From the NCBI GenBank assembly GCA_029204225.1, contig MU831831.1:38261-102260 (forward strand): a stretch of DNA of 64,000 nucleotides, written 5' to 3'. The position numbers and the translations under genes were made by a program. The DNA is from Diphasiastrum complanatum. Its lineage: Eukaryota > Streptophyta > Lycopodiopsida > Lycopodiales > Lycopodiaceae. Positions 11,842 to 22,953 of the stretch are shown in pieces. Below the pieces are notes generated by a model. It did not search any database and had not been told where the DNA came from. It was given only the letters and a program-made list of their open reading frames with translations. How positions within the stretch are numbered: the first letter of the stretch is position 1; each line of letters opens with the position of its first letter.

Positions 11842-12703
11842 ATGGAGTACAGAGCCATCGCCAGGGCTCCACAACCATCAAGAAAGCCGTGCTTCTCAAT
11901 CGACTTTGTACTTCTATTCAATGAGACAGATGATAATGGATTATGGGTGCCAAGAAAATATTCAAAAAACTCTTGGGTTTTGAGGCATCCATTATCAAGA
12001 GGAGCATTTGGAAAAAGGAAAAGGTCAAAACTATCATTTTGATCTTATTGGAAGGCCAAAATTTTGGATTTCAGAACATTATCAGGAGGAAAATCTATTT
12101 CTGAAATTCTAGTCCAACATGTATATTTGCATTCAGAGATAAATGTGCAAGGATTTAACCGTCAGGATCACAAAAAAAAATAACTGTGAGTATTGATATT
12201 TTTGATACTTTGATTTTTGTCATTCATAAATATCTAATAGTAAACTTGCCAATCTGATCATTTTTCTCTTGCAGATTTATATCCATCCAATATAAATGAA
12301 TGGGAGCTGAGTGGATCTTTAGCAATCTGATCATTTTTCTCTTGTAGATTTATATCCATCCAATGTAAATGAATGGGAGCTGAGTGGATCTTTAGTAGGT
12401 GTGTTAGATGTTATTCACACTGATATTGGACAACTACAATATCAAGGTAGAACTGCAAAAGATCTAGCTAATAGTGAGATTTTTTTTTATGACAGACTTT
12501 AGATTCATTTTCAATAGTAAACTCGTAAGTAACTGTAAACATTTGATCTTTTATGAATAGTTTCAATCAAAACTTTCTAATACAAACTCTATACTATTTC
12601 TAACTAACTTTATATTAGTTCTATGCAGGTACGTAAAAGACATGAGCTCGAGATTAAATGCAGAGATATTGCTGAAACAATCCAACTTATGGAAGAACAT
12701 TGA
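11842..12703 (+). pseudogene. UF1-B: unrecognised three-exon gene, nearly full length
   Basis: Exon 1 (11842-12185) starts MEYRAIARAP and contains WVPRKYSKNSWVLRHPLSRG, then AFGKRKRS, a stop (TGA where UF1-A has AGA), and SISEILVQHVYLHSEIN. The donor is GTGAGT at 12186. Exon 2 begins after CTCTTGTAG at 12348 with YLYPSNVNEWELSGS, LDVIHTDIGQLQYQGR and SEIFFYDRL. The likely donor is at 12525, and exon 3 after TATGCAG (12629-12703) reads VRKRHELEIKCRDIAETIQ and ends MEEH. The product would be about 230 residues, basic, with no membrane segment. One extra base in an A9 run (12172-12180) breaks the frame before the first intron. It aligns without gaps to UF1-A and, at its N-terminus, to UF1-C. Function unknown. 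It converges on the histone-like gene 224 bp downstream. Confidence 0.65.
12250..12395 (+). repeat. 73-bp tandem duplication across a splice acceptor
   Basis: Units 12250-12322 and 12323-12395 are nearly identical. Each holds a polypyrimidine tract, an AG acceptor (CTTGCAG, then CTTGTAG) and the first codons of UF1-B exon 2. Only the second copy leads into the rest of the exon without a duplicated segment. Confidence 0.85.
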
Positions 12704-12926
12704 GATTCACTATTAGCAAATACATGCCAATCATCATGTCTTTTTATCATTATAGAAAAATTGCATTCCAGTATTAGACTCTGGACACAACCTGATTGTA
12801 TGAATCTATTGTGATATTAATAAAAAAAAACCCATAAACGAGTTGTTTACATGTAAAATGATTGTATCTTTTTTTTTTATGTCTCTCTATTTACAAATAC
12901 ATCTCTATTCAATCAATTTTTCTATT

Positions 12927-14446
12927 TTTTCTAGATCAGTAATAGGAACTGATAAGGCAATAGCTCCTTCTATAATCTCGCCTTCCTCTATTTCGAGAAG
13001 GGCCTCAATGCCTTTTAAGACAAGAGGAATATCTGCTATAAATTGCCTTCCTCTGTATTAGGAAGGACTTTTATTCCTTTTTGAGAGATTTAATGGTTAC
13101 CTCTCCAATTGAAGTTGTCGTTGTCAGTATTTTCCGAACGACATCATGAAGTAGAGAATCAAATTCTCTATGTGTATTTGCACCTGAGTTTAGTTTTACA
13201 CATAGAAAATTTGATACTCCCTCCTTATTTATCTTTACAAAAAGAATGTTCAGGCTCCAATGCCGACTGCAACAACCAGAATACAAATATTGATAAATTC
13301 ATATTTATGAAAAAATTTCATACTTATCAAAGCAATGAAGCATGCAACAATCCAGATTAAAGCAACAAAAACAAAAGAGCAATCCTTACTTATCTTCATA
13401 TGGAATCAAATAGAATTTTGCCATAGGACTGCATTCGATAACGAAACTAATACTATTCTGCAAAAAAGAAACTCCGACCTCTACTATTACATCTGAAATT
13501 TTTGAGTTCTTATCTTTTAGCTCGATACAAAATTTGGGACCTAATTTAAAGCTTCTACGTGTATCTGGAAGAAAAAAAATCAAAAAAGTTGCCGAGAAGA
13601 TCAATTTTGTTAGCTAAGTAGGCCTCGTATTAATTATAATGGTCAGAATAAAAAAAACTTGGGCTGGATCGTATGGAATTCTCACAAAAAGATTATGTAC
13701 AGGAGCAGAAATAGAAGTGAAAACATTATTTACAGATTTTTCTGTTATTTTGTCTAGCTTCACTTGGGTAATCAATACTTTTGGTGATGAAACCTACTGA
13801 GGAGCTGGACGAATAACAAGAGGAGGAAAGGGTGAAGATTCTCGATCTGAGTCAGATTCTCGATCTGAGTTAGATTCTCCAGCATCTGACTTAGAGCTCA
13901 GGAAGACACGAGATCTCTTGGCCGGGATACGTCTAGGAGGAAGGGAAGCAGTTGGCCTTCGAGATCCAGCCTTCTTGGGGATAGGCTGCTTTCTCTTCCT
14001 CCTAGAGGTAGTAGGCACGTCGGTTCTATCCAGAGGGAGGTCTCTGGAGGTGCTGACATTGTCAACATGCAGACCAGAATATCTGTCTGAAGCCTTTTGA
14101 GAATGACGAAATCCTTTGGCATGATGGTGACACTCTTACCATGCACTGCCAAAAGACAAGTATCCTCAAAATAATGGGACATAAAATCTTCTGCAGCACC
14201 CTATAAGGTCTGCATGGCTGTCACGACAGAACGAACATTCAACCCAAGTGACAGAGTGACATTCCGTACAGATCGGCCGAAAGGAGCTCTAGGGGTCAAC
14301 AATTCAGTTGATCTCTGGAGTTTTTTTATCTCCCTCAGCCAGACCTGCTTCCTGCCATGCCTACGGCAAGTACTAGGGGAAACACAAGAATGGGATGACT
14401 ATGCAGTGGTAATGGCACAGGTAGTGGATTTGGTCCTGGCCATCAT
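12927..14446 (-). pseudogene. Decayed histone H3-like gene with basic linker and extra C-terminal region
   Basis: From 14446 the frame starts MMARTKST, like the H3 tail, and continues WLREIKKLQRSTELL, FGRSVRNVT, GAAEDFMSHYFEDTCLL and SVTIMPKDF, in the order of the H3 histone-fold helices. The segment between the LL and LQ landmarks has the length of H3, not the longer loop of most plant CENH3. In-frame TAG stops sit at 14401-14399 and 14203-14201; both could come from CAG. After a frameshift near 14080 the sequence reads SRRKRKQPIPKKAGSRRP and an Arg/Ser/Glu-rich stretch, a stop at 13796, then exon-like pieces: one from an acceptor near 13563 to a donor after YLIPYEDK (about 13388), and one from about 13271 to 12927 ending LEKIEKLIE. 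H3 identity is well supported. The fusion to the later exons is inferred from strand, spacing and splice signals; they could be a second gene. Confidence 0.6.
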
Positions 14447-14847
14447 TCTCAGAAGAAGAAGATTAACAAAAAAAGGTTTGAACAAAAGAAAAGTGGTTGA
14501 TAACAAAAAAATTTGCTATAAAAGAGCGCTAGTGATCGATACCAGAACTGAATATCGGTTTCGAGCACAAGATCTACACAGATTATTTTATGAAAAGAGA
14601 TGCACGCTCAAAAGCGATATTGCACTACTAGTGATATCGGACTCGAGCGCATTGTGAGAGGGCGGAAGCTTGAACGATGAAAGAGCGCGCTTGAGAGCGA
14701 TATTGGGAGCTAAAAGCGAAAATTTTGCAAAAAAAAATGAAAATTCCGAGGACTTATATATACAAAATTTTTGCACGTGTTAAAAGACGACGAAGACATG
14801 TGTCGTTAGATTATTGGGCCATGTGGAATGTCTGTATTGACAATGAT

Positions 14848-15439
14848 GAGAAATACACTACCATTCTCACCAATGTAAAAAAATCAGCATCTACACACAA
14901 ATTGAGATGCAAACATCAATAGAACTTGATCAAACTTGAATAAAATAATTATGTATTGTTGTTGTCCGTACAGAATCAGCAAGCTACTGTATTTCACACG
15001 TGTGGATCAAAAAATAACAAATATAGATCATTCTACACATAGAATTGCAAGCAATCACCAAGATAGTGCACCAATGGATAGTAGAACCCAAGAGAACCAT
15101 GTATAAGCATGAAATGAGATAGAGAAGAGAGAAGATTGCTCTCTCCATGAGTTTCATCCTTTTATAACAGGTCCAAACCCTATTTGGCCACTTGGCTTTC
15201 CTACCAAAATGCTAACCCTACTAATTTTGGGTCTACATTCAATGTACCCAACTATTCAAATTGAATCTACTCAAACTCGCATTCTAACTTTCCCACACTT
15301 TCAAAAAGTGTTTATTCAAATGAAATTTAGACTAATGAACTTTGAAAAGTCAACCTCTAAGTCTAAAACAAGTTTTGGCCTCAATATGCCAAATATGGAA
15401 ATTTTGCAAAATGTGATGAAACTAGTTGAATCTTTCACA
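14848..15439 (-). repeat. Truncated LTR of copia X, inserted in the LTR of copia Y
   Basis: Its reverse complement matches 31433-32075 over most of its length: TGTGAAAGATTCAAC start, TATAAAAGG TATA box (about 15165 on the minus strand) and ttcacacgtgtgg in the transcribed part. It lacks the last 55-60 bp of the LTR at 14848. It is flanked on the right by CTTAC, present once in the intact Y LTR, consistent with a target duplication. Confidence 0.75.
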
Positions 15440-15671
15440 CTTACAATTAATGCATGTGAATTGCCACGAGTTTCTACAAGCATAATTTTGCTAATTCTAT
15501 GTCTACAAACTATATGCAAGTTGTACTCATCATTCTAGATGTGACATATCCATGTAGCTCGAGTTCTATCTAGGCCAAACTTGGCATTTTGCATTTATGA
15601 ACAACATACTTGCATGGTACAATATTTGTAGCAAGCCTAAAGTCAAGATGGATTATTTTTCCATTTCAACA
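15440..15671 (-). repeat. Copia Y left LTR, first 232 bp only
   Basis: Nearly identical to 27754-27985. The remainder of the LTR is missing because the LTR of X starts here. Confidence 0.85.
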
Positions 15672-15688
15672 CTCCTCCTAAAAACAAT

Positions 15689-16627
15689 CTATATTGATTT
15701 GAACATTGATCTTGGTATTACTCCAAGATTGGCTCTATGCTTGATGAAGGAATTTTTGCTCAAAGGTTTGGTGAGCATATCAGCAATACAAGATGATGTG
15801 TCGATGTGCTCCAAGTAGATTTCCCCTCCAATGAGCTTCTCTCTCACGAAGTGATGTGCAACTTCGATATGCTTCCTCCTTGCATGGAATATCGGGTTGT
15901 TGGCAAGGGCTTGGGCTGAAATGTTGTCACACATGATCATAGGTAGATCCTCTTCCATGATTATCTTTAGCTCCATTAGCAACCTCTTTATCCAAAGCAC
16001 TTCCTTTGTTGTTGTAGTGAGTGCCTTATACTCAACTTCACATGATGAGAGTGATACAGTATCTTGCTTTTTTAAAAGCCAAGATATCAAGTTTCCTCCA
16101 AGATATATGACATAAGCACTTGTAGATTTTCGATATGCTCTATCACTTGCAAAATCCGAGTCAGAATAACCAACAATAGAAAGATCTTCACTTTTATACA
16201 ATAAACCATAATCAAAAGTTGAAGATATATTTTTAAGCACTCTCCAAGCCATTTTCCAATGACAAATAGTAAGATTTTGCATAGCCTAGCTCAACTTATG
16301 AACACTACAGCTTATGTCAGGTCTAGTTATTGTGAGCCAAATTAACTATAAGACTCCTAGAAAGTGTGATGTCCACAAAGGATCTTACATCACCTTTGTT
16401 TTGGATCTTTTACATTTTGCTCCATAGGAGTTTCTATACTCTTACAATCTAACATATTGAACCTTTTTAACATTGAAAGAGCATACTTGGATTGACATAC
16501 AAAAGCTTTATCTTTAAGAAAGTCAATCTCTAATCCTAGAATGTAGTGAATTTTTCCAAGATCTTGCATCTTGAATTTTTCCAAGTGCAATATTGGTTTC
16601 CTCAGCTAACTTGATACAACTTCCTAT
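15689..16627 (-). pseudogene. Copia Y RT C-terminus and RNase H
   Basis: From the right it reads GSCIKLAEETN, MQDLGKIHYILGLEIDFLKD, YALSMLKRFNM, then AMQNLTICHWKMAWRVLKNI, YSDSDFASDRAYRKSTSAY, SLSSCEVEYKAL, and FHARRKHIEVAHHFVREKL. These are the connection and RNase H of a copia polyprotein; the Asp of SDSDFA and Glu of SCEVEY are retained. Frame breaks occur near 16590 and 16290-16390. It lies directly after the Y 3' LTR on this strand, as expected. Confidence 0.85.
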
Positions 16628-16630
16628 CTA

Positions 16631-17650
16631 TGGAGTCTTATGATCTCACATTAATCAAATTTTGTCATATATTGTAAAAATTTTCAATTTCCATATATAT
16701 AAAATGTGCTATAGTGTCTAAATATTATGTAAAGGCCTATTTCGCACTTTGTAAATTCATATTTTGAGTAGAAGTTGCGACGTTCTAGAGAGACGCAATA
16801 GAAGTTCTGAACCGACATTTGACGGTTCGTAAGCGACATTGAGACTGAAGAACATTCCTATAAGGATAGCACTATGTGCCATTGTACATATGCATTTCTA
16901 CGTAAAGCTGAGTATCAATAAAGAGCGAAGAGCAAGTTCTTATAGCTTGAACATTCTTTCCTTCCGTTATCTATCACAGAATTACTTCTTATCATTTGTG
17001 CGAACACACTCTGTATGATCTGTGATTGATTCTGATACTGTTATGTTTGCGTCACACACATTTCTTAAGTTATACTGAATTTCAGTTACTCTAACACGGA
17101 TTTTCAGGCGACACCAGCAAGTAATAATTTTGACTAATGTGTGCAGGGAATTAGCCGAAGCTGTTAAATATAACTTTTAGTAGAAATTCCTTCAACTCTG
17201 AATGAGCTATGTGTTCAGATAATGGGTTTGATTGAGGCTCTGTCTTGTTTGCTTCCTGTGATAAAAACTAATTCTCTGTGTTTGATTAAGAAGAACTTTT
17301 AGCTAATGTGATTCTGCTTGATGAATCTAATTGCTAGTTGCTGTCAGTTCTGACTTTTTTCTTGATGCCTGAAGAGCCTGAAAGATAAAGTAATTCTTAC
17401 AATTACAGACCTTGACCAAATCGTTTCATCATTGGTGTTCCTGGATGCCAATTTACCCAAATATCTTTGGATAACCAGTTATGTCGCTGTAGTATTCATT
17501 GTGAACTGTATACACTCTAGTCTGTTTATCATCATACATACATGTACCATGCAAAAGATGAGATTATTCTCTCTCTTGAGGAACGATCAAACCTTTTATA
17601 CTACGTAATTCATTGATTTTGTAGAAATCTATAACGACTAGGCCACCACA
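16631..17650 (+). repeat. Gypsy G 5' LTR
   Basis: About 1020 bp. It differs from the 3' LTR by scattered substitutions and small indels, by eye a few percent. Confidence 0.9.
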
Positions 17651-17655
17651 TAATT

Positions 17656-17673
17656 TGGCGTCGTTGCCGGGGA
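17656..17673 (+). other. Gypsy G primer binding site (tRNA-Asp type)
   Basis: TGGCGTCGTTGCCGGGGA, five bases after the LTR end, differs in one base from the complement of the 3' end of plant tRNA-Asp. Confidence 0.85.
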
Positions 17674-17738
17674 GATGAATTTCATCTTTTGCGATATTTT
17701 TAAGTGTATTACATCTACGAATCTTTCTCATGTAATGC

Positions 17739-18667
17739 ATGCCAAGAACATACTCTCAAGCAATTATTGAACAGAAGCGTTTAGAGCATGCACAACGTTT
17801 AGAAGCATATAGGAAGTCTAGAGATTTGTATTTGCGAAATTTTCTTTACTCACCAGTTAGAGCAAGATTAACACCTGAAGCGTTTATTGATCTTTTACAC
17901 GCTGAGTCTGAATCAGAATCTGATTCAGTGGATATGGAAGAATCTTCTGAGTATTGATCTTATTCTTCTTCATCGGAAGAAAAATCTTCTTATAGGAAAA
18001 CTAAGAATAGGAACTCCAAAAGAAAGAAAAGAATGAAGAAATCCGAAAAGATGGATCCATCAAGGAAAAGTGTTGAGTTGTTAACAAGAGAAATGAGTGA
18101 TCTAAAGGTCAAATATCTGATGTTAAAGCCAAGCAAAAGAAAGCGAAGCCTAACGCCAATGTTTGGTGTACCACGTGTGGGAAGGAAGGTCATTCTAAGA
18201 CCAACTGTCCCAGTTTACAGACTAATTATTTAGAAGAGAAACTATTCCTCTGTCCAATTAATAATCATGAGGAGGTAGCTTATACTGCAACTCCTACTAA
18301 CCAAAAAATTATGATACCGAAACAACGTACTGGTCAACAGTACACTATTTTGCAAAGGGGCGGAACACGAGATTCCACTCCACCAACCAGAGTAAGGGGT
18401 TCGTGCTACAATTGCAGAGCCCCGGGTCACTATTCACCTGATTGCCCTGAACCCAGGAGATCAGCAGGATATGTGTCACTCTGCGCTAACTGTAAAGGTG
18501 AAGGGCATGTCACTCCTTATTGTCCTCAGCCACAACAGCCACGGTCTAAACCAAGGTTTTTAAACTCGCCTAGGGAAGACGACCTTCGGCCATCTAAGAC
18601 TAACACTGACATGATAGTTCAGACGATAGAAGTAGAGTCTGAATTATTAGATCAAGATCATCAATGA
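17739..18667 (+). pseudogene. Gypsy G gag-like protein with three CCHC knuckles
   Basis: The frame starts MPRTYSQAIIEQKRLEHAQR, then an acidic Ser/Glu stretch ending in a stop at 17955-17957, then a basic Lys/Arg region. Three knuckles follow: CTTCGKEGHSKTNC (frame-shifted), CYNCRAPGHYSPDC and CANCKGEGHVTPYC, all CX2CX4HX4C. Such knuckles bind the element's RNA. The region before the knuckles is only about 130 codons and I see no capsid-type helical domain, which is unusual for a gag. The reading is broken by one stop and at least one frameshift. Confidence 0.65.
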
Positions 18668-19021
18668 CCAGATTTAGAGAAAAAAGTAAATAAAGTAACT
18701 ACAAGAAGTAATAAAGATTCTTTAACTCTTAAAGATAAGTAGAAAACTAAGACGAAAAATGTGAAAGCTGCGAAAAACGCGACAGAAAAAGTGAAGGTCG
18801 CAGAACAATCAGTAAAAATTCTTAGTAATAAAGAATTAAAGCTTGATAAGTCTAATGGAAAACATTATGATGTTGAAATTAGTTCAGAAGCTAAGAAGCT
18901 TTTAGACATAAAAGAATTTCCATATCATGGGAAAAAGATAAGTACGAAGGTGAGACACCTACATCTTTCTCGAGCTATACTTCGGAGGAAGAAGGGCTTC
19001 AGTCAGTAGGGACTGAGGAAG

Positions 19022-19488
19022 GGGAGAGGTTACTTACATCAAGAATACCTGCATACAATAATAGAGTAGAATATGTAGATAGAGGAGATTGTGGAGTTCC
19101 AGAGATTAGTGCGATCATAGGAGATCAGACCATAGATAGAATACTAATAGACTCAGGATCTAGTTTCAACCTAGTAACAAAAACAATGGTTAAAGAATTA
19201 GGATTAGAAAACCAGATACAGCCTACCACTTATCACGAAATCTATTTAGCAGACGCAACTAAATGTATACCAGAATGCGAGCTAAAAGGTATTAACGTAG
19301 TTATAGAGATAGAGACGTTTGTTATGAATTTCCTTGTCATAAATCCAGTAGATACACCACCTTATTCGATATTATTTGGAAGACCATGGTTATATCAAGC
19401 AGATGCCATTATAAATTGGTCTACCAAACAAATATTTTTTCTAGGTATTCTCACAGCCAGTCCAATAGGGGGTCACCTTTTGAGATGA
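19022..19488 (+). pseudogene. Gypsy G aspartic protease
   Basis: RILIDSGSSFNLVTKTMVK carries the DSG catalytic motif, and SILFGRPWLYQADAIINW the conserved C-terminal part of plant gypsy retropepsins. It would cleave the polyprotein. The frame is open from about 19020 to a stop at 19486-19488. An open stretch of 80 basic codons (18761-19009) lies just upstream. Confidence 0.8.
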
Positions 19489-19625
19489 GGTGAGGAGTTA
19501 GCTAGACCTGTTGAATCATGGATCAATTTCATAGAATGCTATGAGATTGATGAGAAGTAGAAATACCGACAACATCTGAGTCAAGAGAAGTTCTGGGTGG
19601 AACCAGAGCAAGTCTGACCGAGAGG

Positions 19626-21105
19626 ATGGTAGATAAAACAGATTATGTAGAATTAGAAATTAATAAAGGTAAGACTTTGAATCTATATAAACACCAATCG
19701 GACCAAGAACGTGAAGAGTATATATTGCTTCTTCAAAAATACCAAAATGTGTTTGCTTGGTCGATGGATGATTTAATAGGTGTACCAGTTAAATGGGGTG
19801 AACATAGAATAGATCTCATTCAGGGAACAATACTTGTTAGGCAGCGCCAATATAGATTGAATCCAAAGTACTCCTTATTAGTAAAAGACGAATTAGATAG
19901 ATGTCTTAGAGCGGGTATTATATATCCTGTTCTAAGTAGTGAGTGGGTGTCACCAATAGTTATAGTACCTAAGAAGAAGACGGGCAAGATTAGAGTTTGT
20001 CAGGATTTTAGGAAACTAAATGCTGCCACAACAAAAGATTATCATCCTCTGTCGTATACAGATACCATTCTTGACCAGGTAGCTAGACATGAACGCTATA
20101 GTTTTTTAGATGGATTCTCAGGTTATAACCAAGTTTTTATAAAAGAGGAAGATAGATCCAAAACTACTTTTACCACTGATTGGGGGACGTACGCATATAC
20201 GTGAATGCCCTTTGGTCTTTGTAATGCACCTGCCACATTCCAATGTATGATGACAAATATTTTTCAAAGTTTTTTAAGAAAGTTTTAGAAATTTTTATGG
20301 ACGACTTTTGTGTCTATTCATCAACTAAAAACCATTTAGATGCATTAGAGAAAACATTGAGAAGATGTCAAGAGACATATCTTAAACTGCATCCAGCTAA
20401 GTGTTACTTTGGGATGAGGGAAGACATCCTTTTAGGGCATAAAATTTCGAAGGATGGTATACAAGCCGGCATCGAAAAAATAAAAATGATTTTAGAATTA
20501 CTAGAACCAACCAATTTAAGAGAGCTTAGAGGTTTTCTAGGACAAGTAGGTTACTATTGGAGGATAATTAAAGATTATGCTATAATAGTAACTCCTTTAA
20601 CAAGTTTACTAAAAAAATCTGTTGAGTACCATTGGACACAGGACCAGTAGCAAGCTTTTGATCAATTGAAATAGTCATTAGTAGAAGCCATTGGGGTTAG
20701 ACCTCCAAATTGGGCTAAAAAGTTCCATGTATATGTAGACACATCATCTTTTGCGATAGGTGTAGTGCTTAGTCAGAAAGATGACCAAAATATAGATGAT
20801 CCAATTTACTATGCGGGAAAGCAACTCACTGCAACAGAAAAAAATTATTCCACTATAGAGCGAGAAGCACTAGGGATGATTTATTCATTAAAAACATTTA
20901 GACATTATCTTTTAGGATACCCTCTTGTTTTTCACGTAGATCATTACGCATTAAAATATTTTATGAATAAACCTGATCTTTTGGGTAGAATAGCTAGATG
21001 GGTATTATTATTAGATGAGTTTAATTATGAAGTAGAATTAAGAAGATGCAAGGATCATCAAAATGCCGACTATATATCCCGCCTATCAGTTTTTGAAGGC
21101 CGTCA
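19626..21105 (+). pseudogene. Gypsy G reverse transcriptase and RNase H
   Basis: RT landmarks are WVSPIVIVPKKKTGKIRVCQ, YSFLDGFSGYNQ, MPFGLCNAPATFQ, and the catalytic FMDDF at about 20298-20312. RNase H follows with YVDTSSFAIGVVLSQ, EREALGMIYSLKTFRHYLLG and HQNADYISRLS. Stops occur at TYAYT*MPFGL (TGA for the conserved Trp TGG) and at 20648 and 20672 (TAG, likely from CAG); there is a frameshift near 20230. After ADYISRLSVFEGR the sequence turns into T- and A-rich spacer, with no integrase zinc finger or DDE core. Confidence 0.9.
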
Positions 21106-21650
21106 TTTTTTGTCCAAATTTTTTTTTTTTTACCGAAGTATTAGCGAAAATGCCAAAACTAGTTTACATTTTAGCAAAAATGCCAAAGCATGCTGCATTG
21201 TTTGTATTGCGAAAAACCCGAGACCTTCACTACATTTTATACTTTGCAAAAAACCCGACACTACATTAGAATTTACCATTTTAGAAATACAAAAACTACA
21301 ACACTTACCTTTGCATTTTTTGGGATTTTCTACCTTCTGGCACCTTCGCATTTTTCGCATAATAATTCTCGCTTTGATTTACCAAGCGAGGCATTCGTGT
21401 ATTTTGTTTATTTATTTATTTATTTATTTTTGTTTTTAGGACTAGACACTTTATTATTGAGTATGTACCTTCAAAACGAAGGACACGCTTCCATAATATT
21501 AGTCTAATCCGCCGAAATACCATCAATACGCCTAAAACCTCAAACACTTCAGTTGTTGTCACTACCACTTCCATCACTCTTGCTCTCCGAATTGCGAATT
21601 GTTGCGATCAAGCTCTTGTCTGCCATCGCTTGTTTACATTTGCAAGCACT
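21106..21650 (+). other. A/T-rich spacer in gypsy G, no gene
   Basis: Contains a T13 run at 21119, repeated gcgaaaaatgccaaa and gcgaaaaaccc phrases, and a tttattta run near 21410. It sits where integrase would be expected. Confidence 0.6.
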
Positions 21651-22910
21651 ATGGCGATTGTATTCAAAACGCACCCAAAGCCAGTGATACCAGTACTACA
21701 ATGACTAGCTGTTCGAGCGCGAATTGAAGGTCTTCTTCAATTCAATCCATCAGTAATTCTTACTGATTTATGTTATGAGCTGATCCGCAATTTGGTCGAA
21801 ACAGAAGGACATATTTCCACAACCGTCCGCAATCAAGAGATTGTTATCACAGAGGGGTTTATTGTCGTGTCTTAGGATTGCCTATTGACAGCAGTATGCC
21901 AGTTACTAAACCAGATTTCATTGCGGAGAGCAGAGCTTTTCAAGAAGAGGCTTATCTTGAGAAACGGGGATACAAACTCTCTTACATATTTCATCAGGAA
22001 CTAACATTTTTTATTCCACCTTTTTGTAGTCCAGAACTCCAATGGAGAATGGATTACCTTTTTTCACCTAAACTTTTTGGTTATATAAAAGAACAATGGG
22101 AGAACCCTTGGACTTTTTCTAGCATAAAATACTTTATGGTCTAGACTAACTGTACATCAAAAAGAAATCCTCGCCCTTGCCATTGTTCAGAACAAGTTCA
22201 ATGTGCAAACTAACTATATTAATGTGGTCGCGGGATCCTTGTAGATATACATCTTAGAATACCTAAGAACATTTGGAAATAATATTTTTCCAGCATTGGA
22301 TGAGTATTTGAATAAGTTAGAATCAATTAACATTTTTGATGTGAAAGAAGTTGTTTTTAACTCTAAATCAGTTTCTTCCCGAGTTACTCATCAGTTATTA
22401 TTCCCTGATGTGTGGGAAATCTACACAGATTATTGGAAAACTAACTATTCTCGTTATTTGGAGGAAGTAAAAGCAAATAATATACTTCGCTCCACTAACC
22501 CAATAACTAGACCATATTATACTTACAGCCATGTAAATGTTGCTTCTCTCATTTCGTATGCCCTCCTGTCTGTTCAACAACTGTATATTAAAGCGAAATT
22601 TCTCGAATATACATATGCTGCCCTTTCACTAACTGTCCCTTCTGCCAAGATGTCTGAAATCCTGACTGAGGATAGTTGGTATATACATCTTGTTCAATAT
22701 ACATTAATTGATAACCCCTTTGCACCAATTGGCAATGAAGGAATGGGTGGTTATCCAAATTTGTCATTCCAAGAAGACTACAACAAGAAGAACAACTATT
22801 TTGGCAACAAAAGGACTGACATTGGTGCAAGAAATGAAAAGAATGAAGCCCGAGCCAAGGCTATTTTCCACAGCAAGCCAGCTAGCCGAAAGCGAAACAG
22901 AAGGACATAA
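21651..22910 (+). pseudogene. Gypsy G 3' reading frame of unknown function
   Basis: About 415 codons with a few breaks, starting MAIVFKTHPKPVIPV. Parts are RIEGLLQFNPSVILTDLCYE, NQEIVITEGFI, ESRAFQEEAYLEKRGYKLSY, LDEYLNKLESINIFDVKEVV, then a last uninterrupted block of 204 codons (22296-22907) ending KPASRKRNRRT. There is no signal peptide, transmembrane segment, zinc site or DDE pattern that I can see. The C-terminus is basic. Plant gypsy elements of the Tat and Athila groups carry extra frames between pol and the 3' LTR; this may be such a protein, but I do not recognise it. Confidence 0.55.
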
Positions 22911-22953
22911 ATCAGATTGTTTGCGAGCCGCTGCACAGCTAAGGAAGGGGATA

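Noticed and set aside
13898-14182. The 94-codon minus frame as a complete small histone protein
   Set aside because: It is only the C-terminal part of the H3-like frame after an in-frame TAG; the N-terminal half lies upstream in the same frame.
14214-14657. 147-codon plus-strand frame
   Set aside because: It is antisense to the histone H3-like region, which explains its openness; it has no motif of its own.
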